From CAYJEO01 sp044432805 (lineage in GTDB: Bacteria > Bacillota_I > Bacilli_A > RF39 > UBA660), in contig JAWXUI010000007.1 of assembly GCA_044432805.1 (NCBI GenBank), forward strand, positions 1 to 44,775: a stretch of DNA of 44,775 bases. Direction: 5' to 3'. The notes beneath the pieces were generated by a model. The model did no database searches, had not been told where the DNA came from, and saw nothing but the letters and a program-made list of their open reading frames with translations. Positions 35,917-43,707 of the stretch are shown in pieces (position 1 is the first letter of the stretch; each line of letters opens with the position of its first letter). The position numbers and the translations under genes were made by a program.

Positions 35917-36454
35917 AATAATTATACATTCCGTTTATTTTGTCAAGTTCAGTTTGTGATAATTCATCTATGTTCCATTCATCTTCAACTTTTGTTAAAT
36001 CTATATTTAATGTATATACAACTGTAGCTGTATTATTTTTAAATGCATCTAGCTGATAATCTACAAATAATTTATGACTATAAATACCTTCTTCATTAAA
36101 TTCATCTGGATTTAAAGATAAGTATTCATTACTTTCATTTATTACTTTATAATGATCTGTTACTGTTATTTCAACTGTAACAATGGCAGTGTCACCATCT
36201 ATTACTTCGTCTTTTATTGTGTATTTTAAGCTTTGATAATGATTAGACATTATTTCTATATATGTTTCTCTTTGATCTGTATTAAAATTTTCATCTTGCG
36301 CAGCTACGTTAGTTAAATCTGTTACTACGTCATCATCTAACATTTGATATTTTTCAAAGAATATTTCTGTTTGTCTTGTTGGTGTATTAGTCATGTCAGT
36401 ACCACATCCTGTTAGTAAAAAACCAAATAAAAGTAACCATATTATTTTCTTCAT
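35915..36454 (-). CDS. Lipoprotein (179 aa), unknown
   Basis: A short signal with the lipobox L-L-T-G-C (Cys17) marks a membrane lipoprotein. The mature domain alternates helices and strands: an N-terminal helix, then E-V-I-D-G-D-T-A-I-V-T-V-E-I-T-V-T-D strands, ending in W-N-I-D. This is the pattern of NTF2/DUF4878-like folds, though I do not assign a family. The start at 36454 is chosen because AGGAGG lies six bases before it, inside the slightly longer open frame. Confidence 0.75.
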   Translation of the reverse strand: MKKIIWLLLFGFLLTGCGTDMTNTPTRQTEIFFEKYQMLDDDVVTDLTNVAAQDENFNTDQRETYIEIMSNHYQSLKYTIKDEVIDGDTAIVTVEITVTDHYKVINESNEYLSLNPDEFNEEGIYSHKLFVDYQLDAFKNNTATVVYTLNIDLTKVEDEWNIDELSQTELDKINGMYNY

Positions 36455-36494
36455 TTTATTCCTCCTAACCATATTATGTTAAAAATTATTTTTT

Positions 36495-37109
36495 TTATAC
36501 GTTATCTACTAATATTATTTCCATTATGTTTGTCATAAATTTACTAAATTCATTATAGTTTTCAGTTAGTTCTAAAGTTAGATTATTATATAAATTTCCT
36601 TTTATATTTTTAAAATACTCATAATGTATATATTTTAGTTTTTCTTTATTAATTAAATACAAGAAATTAATTATATTTTTTTCTTCTTCTTTTTTATTTT
36701 TGGAAGTAAAAAAATTTATGTTTTTTCTACATAATAGATCTAATTTTAAATTTATCGTATTAATGAGCTTACTTATTTCTCTTACTTCTTGTTCTTCATC
36801 TAAAAGCAACTTACTATATTTATATATTTCTTGGTTTTTATTTAATCCTATAGCTAACACTTCTTCACCATCAGTTAATAAACAACATTTTTTAATAAAT
36901 GAATCTTTTCCCTTTATAATTTTTTTGTTTTCTATTTCATTTATATTAAATATTTTACATTTATAATGAATAATTTTTTTTAGTTCTTTTGTTGTTGTTT
37001 TATATAATGGAATTTTTTTTATATTAATTATTTTATCTTCTTTTTCCCATTCGAAAAATTCAATTATTTCTTTTTGAAAATTTAGACTTATATCGTATAT
37101 ATATGTCAT
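36495..37109 (-). CDS. DUF3603-like protein
   Basis: The 204-residue soluble protein starts with Y-I-Y-D-I-S-L-N-F and F-F-E-W-E...D-K-I-I-N-I-K-K-I-P-L-Y, the opening typical of the DUF3603 family in Bacilli; the function of that family is not known to me. The rest is charged and helical. The start is at 37109, after AAAGGAGA, with ATGA overlap to the preceding small membrane protein; a longer frame begins inside that gene and is not used. Confidence 0.7.
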   Translation of the reverse strand: MTYIYDISLNFQKEIIEFFEWEKEDKIINIKKIPLYKTTTKELKKIIHYKCKIFNINEIENKKIIKGKDSFIKKCCLLTDGEEVLAIGLNKNQEIYKYSKLLLDEEQEVREISKLINTINLKLDLLCRKNINFFTSKNKKEEEKNIINFLYLINKEKLKYIHYEYFKNIKGNLYNNLTLELTENYNEFSKFMTNIMEIILVDNV

Positions 37110-37306
37110 TTTTTCTCCTTTCTTATTGTGTAAAACATAATAAAAAAGCCAATTACTGATAAGTAACATTCAAACTTACTAATTATAAAATTAACATATT
37201 CTTCAAAAGTATACCCAATTGATAAAAGATTTAAATATGATATTAGGTACACAAATCCGATTAACGAGAGAATAAATCCTATAGAAAATAATAGATATCT
37301 TGCCAT
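37106..37306 (-). CDS. Small two-helix membrane protein (66 aa)
   Basis: Two hydrophobic helices (~4-28 and ~45-62) with a basic tail R-K-E-K-K make a small hairpin membrane protein. The TGA stop overlaps the ATG of the DUF3603-like gene by four bases, and an AGGGG-type site precedes its own ATG, so it is a real gene. No family is recognised. Confidence 0.6.
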   Translation of the reverse strand: MARYLLFSIGFILSLIGFVYLISYLNLLSIGYTFEEYVNFIISKFECYLSVIGFFIMFYTIRKEKK

Positions 37307-37334
37307 GTTTTCCCCTTTTAAATAATATTCAATA

Positions 37335-37358
37335 AAAAAAAAACTATATAGTTTTTTT
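37335..37358 (-). terminator. Terminator of the second PHP gene
   Basis: A perfect palindrome AAACTATATAGTTT with A and T runs (37335-37358) overlaps the TAG stop of the PHP gene. Confidence 0.65.
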
Positions 37359-38222
37359 CATTATTTGTAGAAATTCAAGTTGTTCTATATTTACTTCACC
37401 TATTTTATTCGGTCTTAGTTCTTCTCCATGAAAATCACTTCCACCTGAGACTAAGAGTTTATTTTCTTTTGCAAATTGTTCAATAAATTCTATTTCTTCT
37501 TTTGATAAATTATAATAATATGCTTCTATTCCATCTATTTTGTATTCTTTATATAAGTCAGTAAGGAATTCTTTTAAATTTTCCTTTTTGTATACATAGG
37601 GGTGCGCTAAAAAGGTATAACCATTATTTTTTTTGATTAAGTTTAGTACATCTGATAATTTTGGCGATAAAGGGCTAAAATCACAGTAAAATTTACTGTT
37701 TGGATTAGTTATAATTTTTCTGAAAAATTCTTTTGATGTTGGTGTATATTCTTCTTTTAATATATCTTTTAAGTCTTCATTACATTTTAAAAGTGAGTCA
37801 TACAACATTGTTTCATATCTTAATATTGTATTATATTCTGTTTTAAATATAGGATCATATTTTAAATTTAAGTTATCAATTTTTTTTAATAAGTTTAATC
37901 TTACTTCTTTATATATTTGATTTTTTTCTAAATTATTATAAAAGTCTTCAAAAAATTTATCAATTAATTCAAAATTATCAAAACCATATCCTAATATTTC
38001 GATTATACTTCCTTTAAACGAAGTAATCATTTCGATTCCATATATAATTTTTCCGGTAAAAATTTTTCTTATCTTTTCTATCTCTAAATCAACGTATGCG
38101 ATTGTTGTATTATGATCTGTTATAGAAATTGTGTTTAATTTTTTTTCTTCGGCCATTTTTAGTACTTGCTCTACTGAGCAAACCCCATCTGAGTAATTTG
38201 TATGTATATGCAAATCGAACAT
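37344..38222 (-). CDS. PHP-domain phosphoesterase, second copy
   Basis: The 292-residue protein has D-L-H-I-H-T-N-Y-S-D-G, I-S-I-T-D-H-N-T, F-L-A-H-P-Y and G-G-S-D-F-H-G-E, the intact PHP metal-binding motifs. It is a paralogue of the protein at 27371-28234 and about the same length; here A-H-P replaces A-H-I. The family includes RNase AM/YciV-type nucleases and phosphatases; the substrate is unknown. AGGAGG precedes the ATG. A tRNA and its terminator lie immediately upstream. Confidence 0.82.
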   Translation of the reverse strand: MFDLHIHTNYSDGVCSVEQVLKMAEEKKLNTISITDHNTTIAYVDLEIEKIRKIFTGKIIYGIEMITSFKGSIIEILGYGFDNFELIDKFFEDFYNNLEKNQIYKEVRLNLLKKIDNLNLKYDPIFKTEYNTILRYETMLYDSLLKCNEDLKDILKEEYTPTSKEFFRKIITNPNSKFYCDFSPLSPKLSDVLNLIKKNNGYTFLAHPYVYKKENLKEFLTDLYKEYKIDGIEAYYYNLSKEEIEFIEQFAKENKLLVSGGSDFHGEELRPNKIGEVNIEQLEFLQIMKKTI

Positions 38223-38243
38223 AAATCCTCCTATTATATAAAA

Positions 38244-38266
38244 TAAAAAACCTTATAAATAAGGTT
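38244..38266 (-). terminator. Terminator of tRNA-Ala
   Basis: AACCTTA and TAAGGTT arms (38249-38255 and 38260-38266) form a hairpin with a T run on the minus strand, ten bases after the CCA end of the tRNA. Confidence 0.7.
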
Positions 38267-38275
38267 GATTTCTTC

Positions 38276-38352
38276 TGGTGGAGAATAAGGGACTCGAACC
38301 CTTGACCTCCTGCGTGCAAGGCAGGCGCTCTAGCCAACTGAGCTAATTCCCC
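38276..38352 (-). tRNA. tRNA-Ala (anticodon TGC), CCA encoded
   Basis: A 77-base tRNA reads GGGGAAT...ATTCTCCACCA with the D-loop AGCTCAGTTGG, anticodon loop TTGCACG (anticodon TGC) and T-loop GGTTCGAGTCC. One G-T pair is present in the acceptor stem and the 3' CCA is encoded. The overlapping 83-residue frame is only a shadow. Confidence 0.97.
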
Positions 38353-38381
38353 AAAAGTCATTTAATTAAAAATGCAATATA

Positions 38382-38410
38382 ATAATATCACATAAATTAA
38401 ATGAATGCAA
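38382..38410 (-). promoter_or_regulatory. Promoter of tRNA-Ala
   Basis: On the minus strand TTGCAT (38405-38410) is 17 bases from TATTAT (38382-38387), with TGA before the -10 as an extended element. The leader before the tRNA would be about 23 bases. Confidence 0.6.
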
Positions 38411-38516
38411 CTGTTTTTATTTGTTTTTTTTAATTTCCTTTAAATAATATTAATATTTTATAATTTATTGGTTAATTGAATATATTAGCTATATTTTAGT
38501 ATAAATAATGTATAAG

Positions 38517-39062
38517 TTACATTAAACTTATTTTAGATTCAATTTCGCTTATTGAATGTTCTGATTGTTTTATAATTTGAAGATTTTTTTCTATTCTTTC
38601 TAATTGTTCACTAAATTCTTCTTCTGAATAGCTACTTTTATTTTTTAACAGAATATCTCTATAACTTGTTAAATCAAATTTAACAACTTCTACTATTTCT
38701 GTATCATAACCGTCCATCATAATTAGTTTTTGTACAGTTTCTTCTATTTTTCCTTTTAAATTTTCTTTGGAATTTTGCAATGGTTTTTCATCACTTTTAG
38801 AATTAATATCGACTAAAATCGAAATATATTCCTCTAATGAAGGATTATTTATCTCTATATCTCCTACTAAATTAACGGCTCTAATAAAATCATCTAATGT
38901 TGCTTCCGGTTTCTTCATTATATAGGAATAAAATTGCAATACTTTTATATAATAATGCATAAATTTAGGTTTATCTTTTCTATATAGTTCTTTGGCATCA
39001 CCTATATTGGCAAAATTATTACAATGGATTTCTAATTCTTTAAAAGCTTCTTCTAATTCCAT
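38517..39062 (-). CDS. Helical cytoplasmic protein (181 aa), unknown
   Basis: The product is mostly charged helices with no membrane segment or signal. There is an N-terminal helical bundle (1-~95), a polar break near 92-103, and long Glu/Lys-rich, possibly coiled-coil helices to the end. I do not recognise it. GGGGGAG precedes the ATG. It is 98 bases from the end of the PLP-enzyme gene, and a TATAAT at about 39094 suggests an independent promoter, though no good -35 box is seen. Confidence 0.6.
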   Translation of the reverse strand: MELEEAFKELEIHCNNFANIGDAKELYRKDKPKFMHYYIKVLQFYSYIMKKPEATLDDFIRAVNLVGDIEINNPSLEEYISILVDINSKSDEKPLQNSKENLKGKIEETVQKLIMMDGYDTEIVEVVKFDLTSYRDILLKNKSSYSEEEFSEQLERIEKNLQIIKQSEHSISEIESKISLM

Positions 39063-39160
39063 AATTTTCTCCCCCTATAATAATTATATTATACTAATTT
39101 ATATAAAAGTTAAAACATTTTTATGAACTGTTTACATTTTTAGACATTGATAATCTTTTG

Positions 39161-40390
39161 TTATTTGTTGATAATATTACTTATTGCTTCTATAATTGCG
39201 ATTTTTCCATATTCATAAGTTATTCCGCCTTGTAAATATGCTATATATGGATCTTTAACTGGTCCATCACAAGATATTTCAATACTTGATCCTTGAATAA
39301 AACTTCCTGATGCCATTATAACTTTATCGTCGTATCCCGGCATATCCCAAGGAATTGGCATTATATTAGAGTTAATTGCAGATTTACTTTGGATTGATTG
39401 AACAAATTTTATTAATTTTTCTTCATTTTTAAATATTATTTTTTGAACTATATCAGTTCTTAACTCATCATATTTAGGACTTACATCATAGTTTAGTTTT
39501 TCTAGTATATAACTAGCCAATAATACAGTTTTTAGGCTTGATGATACAGCATTTGGTGCCATATATAATCCTTGTAATATGTATTTATTTATTCCTAGTG
39601 TTGGCCCAACTTCTTTTCCACTTCCAGGAACTGTTAATCGTTCACTTACCAATTGTATTAAATCTTTATTTCCGGCAACATATGCACCATTGGGAGTTAT
39701 TCCTCCTCCTAAATTTTTAATTAATGATCCAACTATAATATCAGCGCCTACACTAAGGGGAGACGTTGTTTCTACAAATTCACAATAACAGTTATCTATC
39801 ATTATTATTACTTTTTTGTCTATTTTTCTAATGAATTTAATAATTTTTTCTAATATTTTAATGTCTATACTTTGTCTATTATCATATCCGCAAGACCTTT
39901 GTATTTCAATAACTTTTATTTTCTTTTTTTTCAAAGTTTCTTTTATTAATTCGTAGTTAAAATCATTTTCTACTAAATCAATTTGTTCATAATTAACTAA
40001 ATAACTTTTTAGCGAACTACTATTATCTTTTATACCGATAACTTCTTCTAGAGTATCATAAGGTTTTCCAGTTATTGATAATAACGTGTCATTTGGTCTT
40101 AAAAGTGCGAATAAAGTTACTGTTAAGGCATGACTCCCTGATATAAATTGATTTCTAACTAAACTATCTTGCGCGTCTAATATTTCACTAAAAACGGATT
40201 CTATTGCTTCTCTTCCTAAATCATCATATCCATATCCAGTAGTAGATGAAAAATGAGATTCTGTTATATTATTATTTTTAAATGCATTTAAGACTTTTTT
40301 ACTATTTATAAATGCGTTTTCATCTATTTTAGAAAAAATTTCTTTTAAATTTTCTTCCGCTTCTTTTACTAAGCTATCTATATTATACAT
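39161..40390 (-). CDS. Methionine gamma-lyase-family PLP enzyme (Alum_res/YnbB type)
   Basis: The 409-residue fold-type I PLP protein has T-G-Y-G-Y-D-D-L-G-R near residue 51, F-I-S-G-S-H-A-L near 82, the D199-N cofactor contact and the Schiff-base candidate K225 in G-S-L-I-K-N-L-G-G-G. These belong to the family once named aluminium resistance protein, now often annotated as methionine gamma-lyase-like. The substrate is not proven. It overlaps the SDR gene by eight bases, so the two form an operon. GGAGG precedes the ATG. Confidence 0.87.
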   Translation of the reverse strand: MYNIDSLVKEAEENLKEIFSKIDENAFINSKKVLNAFKNNNITESHFSSTTGYGYDDLGREAIESVFSEILDAQDSLVRNQFISGSHALTVTLFALLRPNDTLLSITGKPYDTLEEVIGIKDNSSSLKSYLVNYEQIDLVENDFNYELIKETLKKKKIKVIEIQRSCGYDNRQSIDIKILEKIIKFIRKIDKKVIIMIDNCYCEFVETTSPLSVGADIIVGSLIKNLGGGITPNGAYVAGNKDLIQLVSERLTVPGSGKEVGPTLGINKYILQGLYMAPNAVSSSLKTVLLASYILEKLNYDVSPKYDELRTDIVQKIIFKNEEKLIKFVQSIQSKSAINSNIMPIPWDMPGYDDKVIMASGSFIQGSSIEISCDGPVKDPYIAYLQGGITYEYGKIAIIEAISNIINK

Positions 40391-41126
40391 TCTTACCTCC
40401 GTCTACATTAATTATTGCTCCATTTATATATTTTGCTTCATCTGAACACAGAAATAAAATTATATTTGCTATTTCTTCAGGCTGTGCAAATCTATTAAGC
40501 AATATCTTTTTTATTTCATTTTGTTTATATTCAGAATCAAGATTAGTATTCATTTCTGTTTCTATCCATCCTGGTGATATGGCATTTACATTTATATATG
40601 GAGAAAATTGCACTGCTAAATTTTTTGTTAAGGAATTTAAAGCAGCTTTTGATGCGTCATAATCCATACTATATGGATAATAAGTATCCACAGCATTTGT
40701 GCTAGATACATTTACTATTTTCCCATATTTTCTTTGTTTCATATAGTTTTCCACAGCTTTGCATACGTTAAATGCACCTATTAAGTTAATTTCTAATATT
40801 TTTTTGAAGTTTTCCACAGTTTTATCTTCGAAAGTACTATCTATAGCAATTGCGGCATTGTTAATAACAATGTCTATTTTTTTAAAATTGTGGATAATTT
40901 TTTCTATCATGGCATTTACTTCTTCGCTATTAGAAACATCACATTTTATAATTAAATAAGGTACTTTCAAATTTATTAACTGTTCCTCTATTTTTTCACA
41001 TTCTTTTTTAGAATTATTGTAATTTAGTATTACTGTTGCTCCTTTTTTTGCAAATTCTAACAACGTGGCTTTGCCAAGTCCTTTTGAACTGCCTGTTACT
41101 AATACTACTTTTCCTTTAAAATCCAT
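40383..41126 (-). CDS. SDR-family NAD(P)-dependent oxidoreductase (FabG-like)
   Basis: The 247-residue protein has the cofactor loop T-G-S-S-K-G-L-G (11-18), N-N-A-A (89-92), the catalytic Ser (141/142) and Y156-x-x-x-K160, plus the S-P-G-W motif near 190. These define a classical SDR. FabG (3-oxoacyl-ACP reductase) is the usual relative, but the pairing with a PLP lyase, away from other fatty-acid genes, makes the substrate open. It is the first gene of the two-gene unit. Confidence 0.85.
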   Translation of the reverse strand: MDFKGKVVLVTGSSKGLGKATLLEFAKKGATVILNYNNSKKECEKIEEQLINLKVPYLIIKCDVSNSEEVNAMIEKIIHNFKKIDIVINNAAIAIDSTFEDKTVENFKKILEINLIGAFNVCKAVENYMKQRKYGKIVNVSSTNAVDTYYPYSMDYDASKAALNSLTKNLAVQFSPYINVNAISPGWIETEMNTNLDSEYKQNEIKKILLNRFAQPEEIANIILFLCSDEAKYINGAIINVDGGKNV

Positions 41127-41161
41127 TATTTATCGCCTCTTTATATGTGATATTATACCAT

Positions 41162-41185
41162 AAAAAAAACTAATATATTAGTTTA
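41162..41185 (-). terminator. Terminator of the 410-aa protein gene
   Basis: The palindrome AAACTAATATATTAGTTT (41168-41185) ends in a T run on the minus strand and covers the stop codon of the 410-aa gene. Confidence 0.7.
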
Positions 41186-42410
41186 ATTTAATATTAAAAT
41201 ATAAATCATTAAAATTAAATTCTTTATTAATTAATAATGTTGTTACTCCACTTTGATCTGAGTAATATTTTATTTGGTCTCCACTCTTATAGAATATATA
41301 TCCATCTATATATATAACGTCTTCGATTTTATTTTCAGAAAACAAATATGTTTTTTCTTCAGGTGATGAAATATTAGCTTTATAAACATTTATAGTTGAA
41401 GCTTCTAGTTCATATAAATAATAAACACCGTTTTCTTCACCTATTTGATCAATTTGATAATAATGGTCATTTTTATAATCCGCTGATAAATAATTAAAGT
41501 AAAGATTAGTATTTACTGCTTCTGCTGCTTCAATAGTTTCCCATTCACCATCGTTATAAAATGTTATATCATCAGTACTACTTCCAACTTGTGAAACAGT
41601 GTTTTTTGATACATTGAGTTCATATTGAATTCTAGATTCTTTGTCAAAGTAATATATTTTATTTTCTACAATACCTTGCATATATGTACTTGTTGACCAA
41701 TCGACAATTAATTCTTCTACTTTTTGATTATTTATATTAACAATATTTATATTCGTTATTTTACCTTCTTCTATGATTGGTTGAATATATTTATTATCCA
41801 CTAGTGCTGTTAAATCAAAATTATAAAAGCTAGTCTCTGTTAAAATTATATCAGTCATATCGTTTTCTAATAAATATAATCCATTATAATTAGCCATGAT
41901 AATTGTTGCATCTATTTTTGTATTATAAAGAGTTATTGGATATTCATCTAATGAAACATCTAATTTATCAGTAAAATTAGTTGCATCATAATTTTCTAAA
42001 CTATTAACAAATTCTATTAACTCATTTGATTTATTTTCTAAATCATTATAATAATAAATTACATTATCTTTTTTACACATAATATCAATTGCCTCAATAG
42101 ATGATTTAAAAGTTAAATTAACACACGATAATTCATCGTCTTTATATATATCAAGGTTCTTGATGATTCCAGTTTTATACTGGGTAGATTGAAATACACT
42201 AAAAGAATAATTAATGTCATCAAAAGAAAGATTTATAAGATTTAACTCATAATTATCTTCTTTTACATACAATTCGTTTATATCAACGGTTATATCATTA
42301 TATTTTATTTGATAATTTACTTCATCTGCTAAATTAAATTCTTCAAATACAAATTGAACACAAAAGTAAATAACCGATAATAATAGTAACAACATTAAAA
42401 GCTTTTTCAT
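41178..42410 (-). CDS. Membrane-anchored extracytoplasmic beta-rich protein (410 aa), unknown
   Basis: An N-terminal hydrophobic helix (~1-20) is followed by about 390 residues of strands rich in Tyr, Asn, Asp and Ile. Repeated Y-Y/hydrophobic-G-D/N turns in the second half (for example I-Y-Y-F-D-K-E-S, Y-Y-L-Y-E-L-E, I-F-Y-K-S-G-D) look like blades of a beta-propeller, a style also seen at the C-terminal end of the giant surface protein. I claim no family. It lies between two terminators, so it is a single-gene unit. Confidence 0.65.
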   Translation of the reverse strand: MKKLLMLLLLLSVIYFCVQFVFEEFNLADEVNYQIKYNDITVDINELYVKEDNYELNLINLSFDDINYSFSVFQSTQYKTGIIKNLDIYKDDELSCVNLTFKSSIEAIDIMCKKDNVIYYYNDLENKSNELIEFVNSLENYDATNFTDKLDVSLDEYPITLYNTKIDATIIMANYNGLYLLENDMTDIILTETSFYNFDLTALVDNKYIQPIIEEGKITNINIVNINNQKVEELIVDWSTSTYMQGIVENKIYYFDKESRIQYELNVSKNTVSQVGSSTDDITFYNDGEWETIEAAEAVNTNLYFNYLSADYKNDHYYQIDQIGEENGVYYLYELEASTINVYKANISSPEEKTYLFSENKIEDVIYIDGYIFYKSGDQIKYYSDQSGVTTLLINKEFNFNDLYFNIKLN

Positions 42411-42451
42411 AATACCAACTCTCTTCTATAATAATTATATTATATTTTTGT

Positions 42452-42479
42452 AAAAAAAACAAACTATTGTTAGTTTGTT
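42452..42479 (-). terminator. Terminator after the PH-domain gene
   Basis: AACAAACTA and TAGTTTGTT arms (42458-42466 and 42471-42479) with a T run on the minus strand end the secA-thioredoxin-PH transcript. Confidence 0.75.
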
Positions 42480-42483
42480 CTAA

Positions 42484-42918
42484 TTATTTTATTTTATAAT
42501 TTTTCTTTTTTTCTTTCATCATAAATTCTGTTATTTTTGTTTCTATTTCTGGCAATGCTTCTTTTTGAATATTTGAAATTAATACTTGTTCATTTATTGT
42601 GTCAATATTAATTTTTCCCCAAAATATTCCCATTTTAACCTTTAAGTCATTAAACATATCTGGAGTTATTGTTGTAAAAAAATATCCAAACACAACCCTT
42701 TTTGTTGCTAAAATTAATCTTTTATTAGTAAGCACGACAAGGTTTGTTGTTATTATATCGAGTGGGTTGTCATTTTTTTGAGCTGCAAAGACATATGTTA
42801 CTTTTTCTCCTGGGTTTAAATGCTTATTTACTATTTTTGCATGTTTTTTTAATCTCCATGATATTGTAAAAGGATATTTTTTTTTAAAATCCTTTGCCAT
42901 TTCTAAAACTTTATTCAT
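42484..42918 (-). CDS. Bacterial PH-domain protein (YokE/YvbH-like)
   Basis: The 144-residue soluble protein has L-N-P-G-E-K-V-T-Y-V-F-A-A-Q-K then strand-turn N-L-V-V-L-T-N-K-R-L-I-L-A-T-K-R, a signature of bacterial PH domains. A barrel is completed by later strands and a C-terminal helix with a Lys-rich tail. Function in bacteria is mostly unknown; they may bind membranes or proteins. It starts one base beyond the thioredoxin-like gene and shares its RBS context. Confidence 0.75.
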   Translation of the reverse strand: MNKVLEMAKDFKKKYPFTISWRLKKHAKIVNKHLNPGEKVTYVFAAQKNDNPLDIITTNLVVLTNKRLILATKRVVFGYFFTTITPDMFNDLKVKMGIFWGKINIDTINEQVLISNIQKEALPEIETKITEFMMKEKKKNYKIK

Positions 42919-42919
42919 A

Positions 42920-43705
42920 TTATTCTCCTAAGAATCCGTATGCTGATAAAAATGAAGTATAATCTGTTGATGATGTATAGTAATTTAATGCAACTATTTG
43001 CGATTCTTCGATTATAATAGTTGAAGGAAATAATGGTGATACTTCATCAGTATAGTATTCAAATGTATCTGTTATAGTTGATAATTCTTCATCAGTTTCT
43101 ACATAAATTACATTGAAAATTATCTCGTTATCTGTTGAAATTGTTTTTATTTCATTTAACATTGTTGTTACATCATTATTAATCGCAGACGCTAATACGT
43201 AAATACCATCTAAATCAGTTTGCGAAACAAATTCGTCTACAGTTAAATAGTTTAGTGTTAATTCTAATTCGCTGTCTAAGAATCCAGATGATACTAAAAA
43301 TTCAAAATAATATGTTTCAAATCCATATCCTTCGTAAGTATCAATTACTTCTCCATCTTTAACAACGGCACTGAACGGAGTTCCAAATTCGCTAATATCA
43401 TTTCCTAATTGTTCTAGAATATCAGCTAAATTATCATAACTTATTTCATCTGAATTTATATATGTATATTCAAAATTAAATTCTTCTGATAATCCGTCTA
43501 CGATAGGTTGCATATAAGTACAATAACTACATGTTGGTCTTCCTATATAAATTAGTTCATAGTCTTCACTAGTTAATACTGATTCAAAATCACCTAATAA
43601 AATTTCTTGTTCTTCTTTTTGTTCAAAATATGATATCGCTATCAATATTGCACAAAACATTAATATTCCTACTAAAATTAAAATTCTTTTACTTTCTTTT
43701 TTCAT
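42920..43705 (-). CDS. Membrane-anchored thioredoxin-like protein
   Basis: An N-terminal transmembrane helix (~7-27) precedes a thioredoxin fold with I-G-R-P-T-C-S-Y-C (C59, C62) and the cis-Pro region G-T-P-F-S-A-V-V. A second, Cys-free alpha/beta domain (~155-261) follows, so the protein may hold two thioredoxin folds, as in PDI-type proteins. It likely acts in extracytoplasmic thiol redox or disulfide formation; direction is unknown. The start is the ATG at 43705; GGGAGG lies inside the secA stop region. Confidence 0.8.
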   Translation of the reverse strand: MKKESKRILILVGILMFCAILIAISYFEQKEEQEILLGDFESVLTSEDYELIYIGRPTCSYCTYMQPIVDGLSEEFNFEYTYINSDEISYDNLADILEQLGNDISEFGTPFSAVVKDGEVIDTYEGYGFETYYFEFLVSSGFLDSELELTLNYLTVDEFVSQTDLDGIYVLASAINNDVTTMLNEIKTISTDNEIIFNVIYVETDEELSTITDTFEYYTDEVSPLFPSTIIIEESQIVALNYYTSSTDYTSFLSAYGFLGE

Positions 43706-43707
43706 AT

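Noticed and set aside
38110..38361. 83-residue frame over the tRNA-Ala
   Set aside because: It reads through a complete tRNA gene and its terminator; the tRNA is certain.
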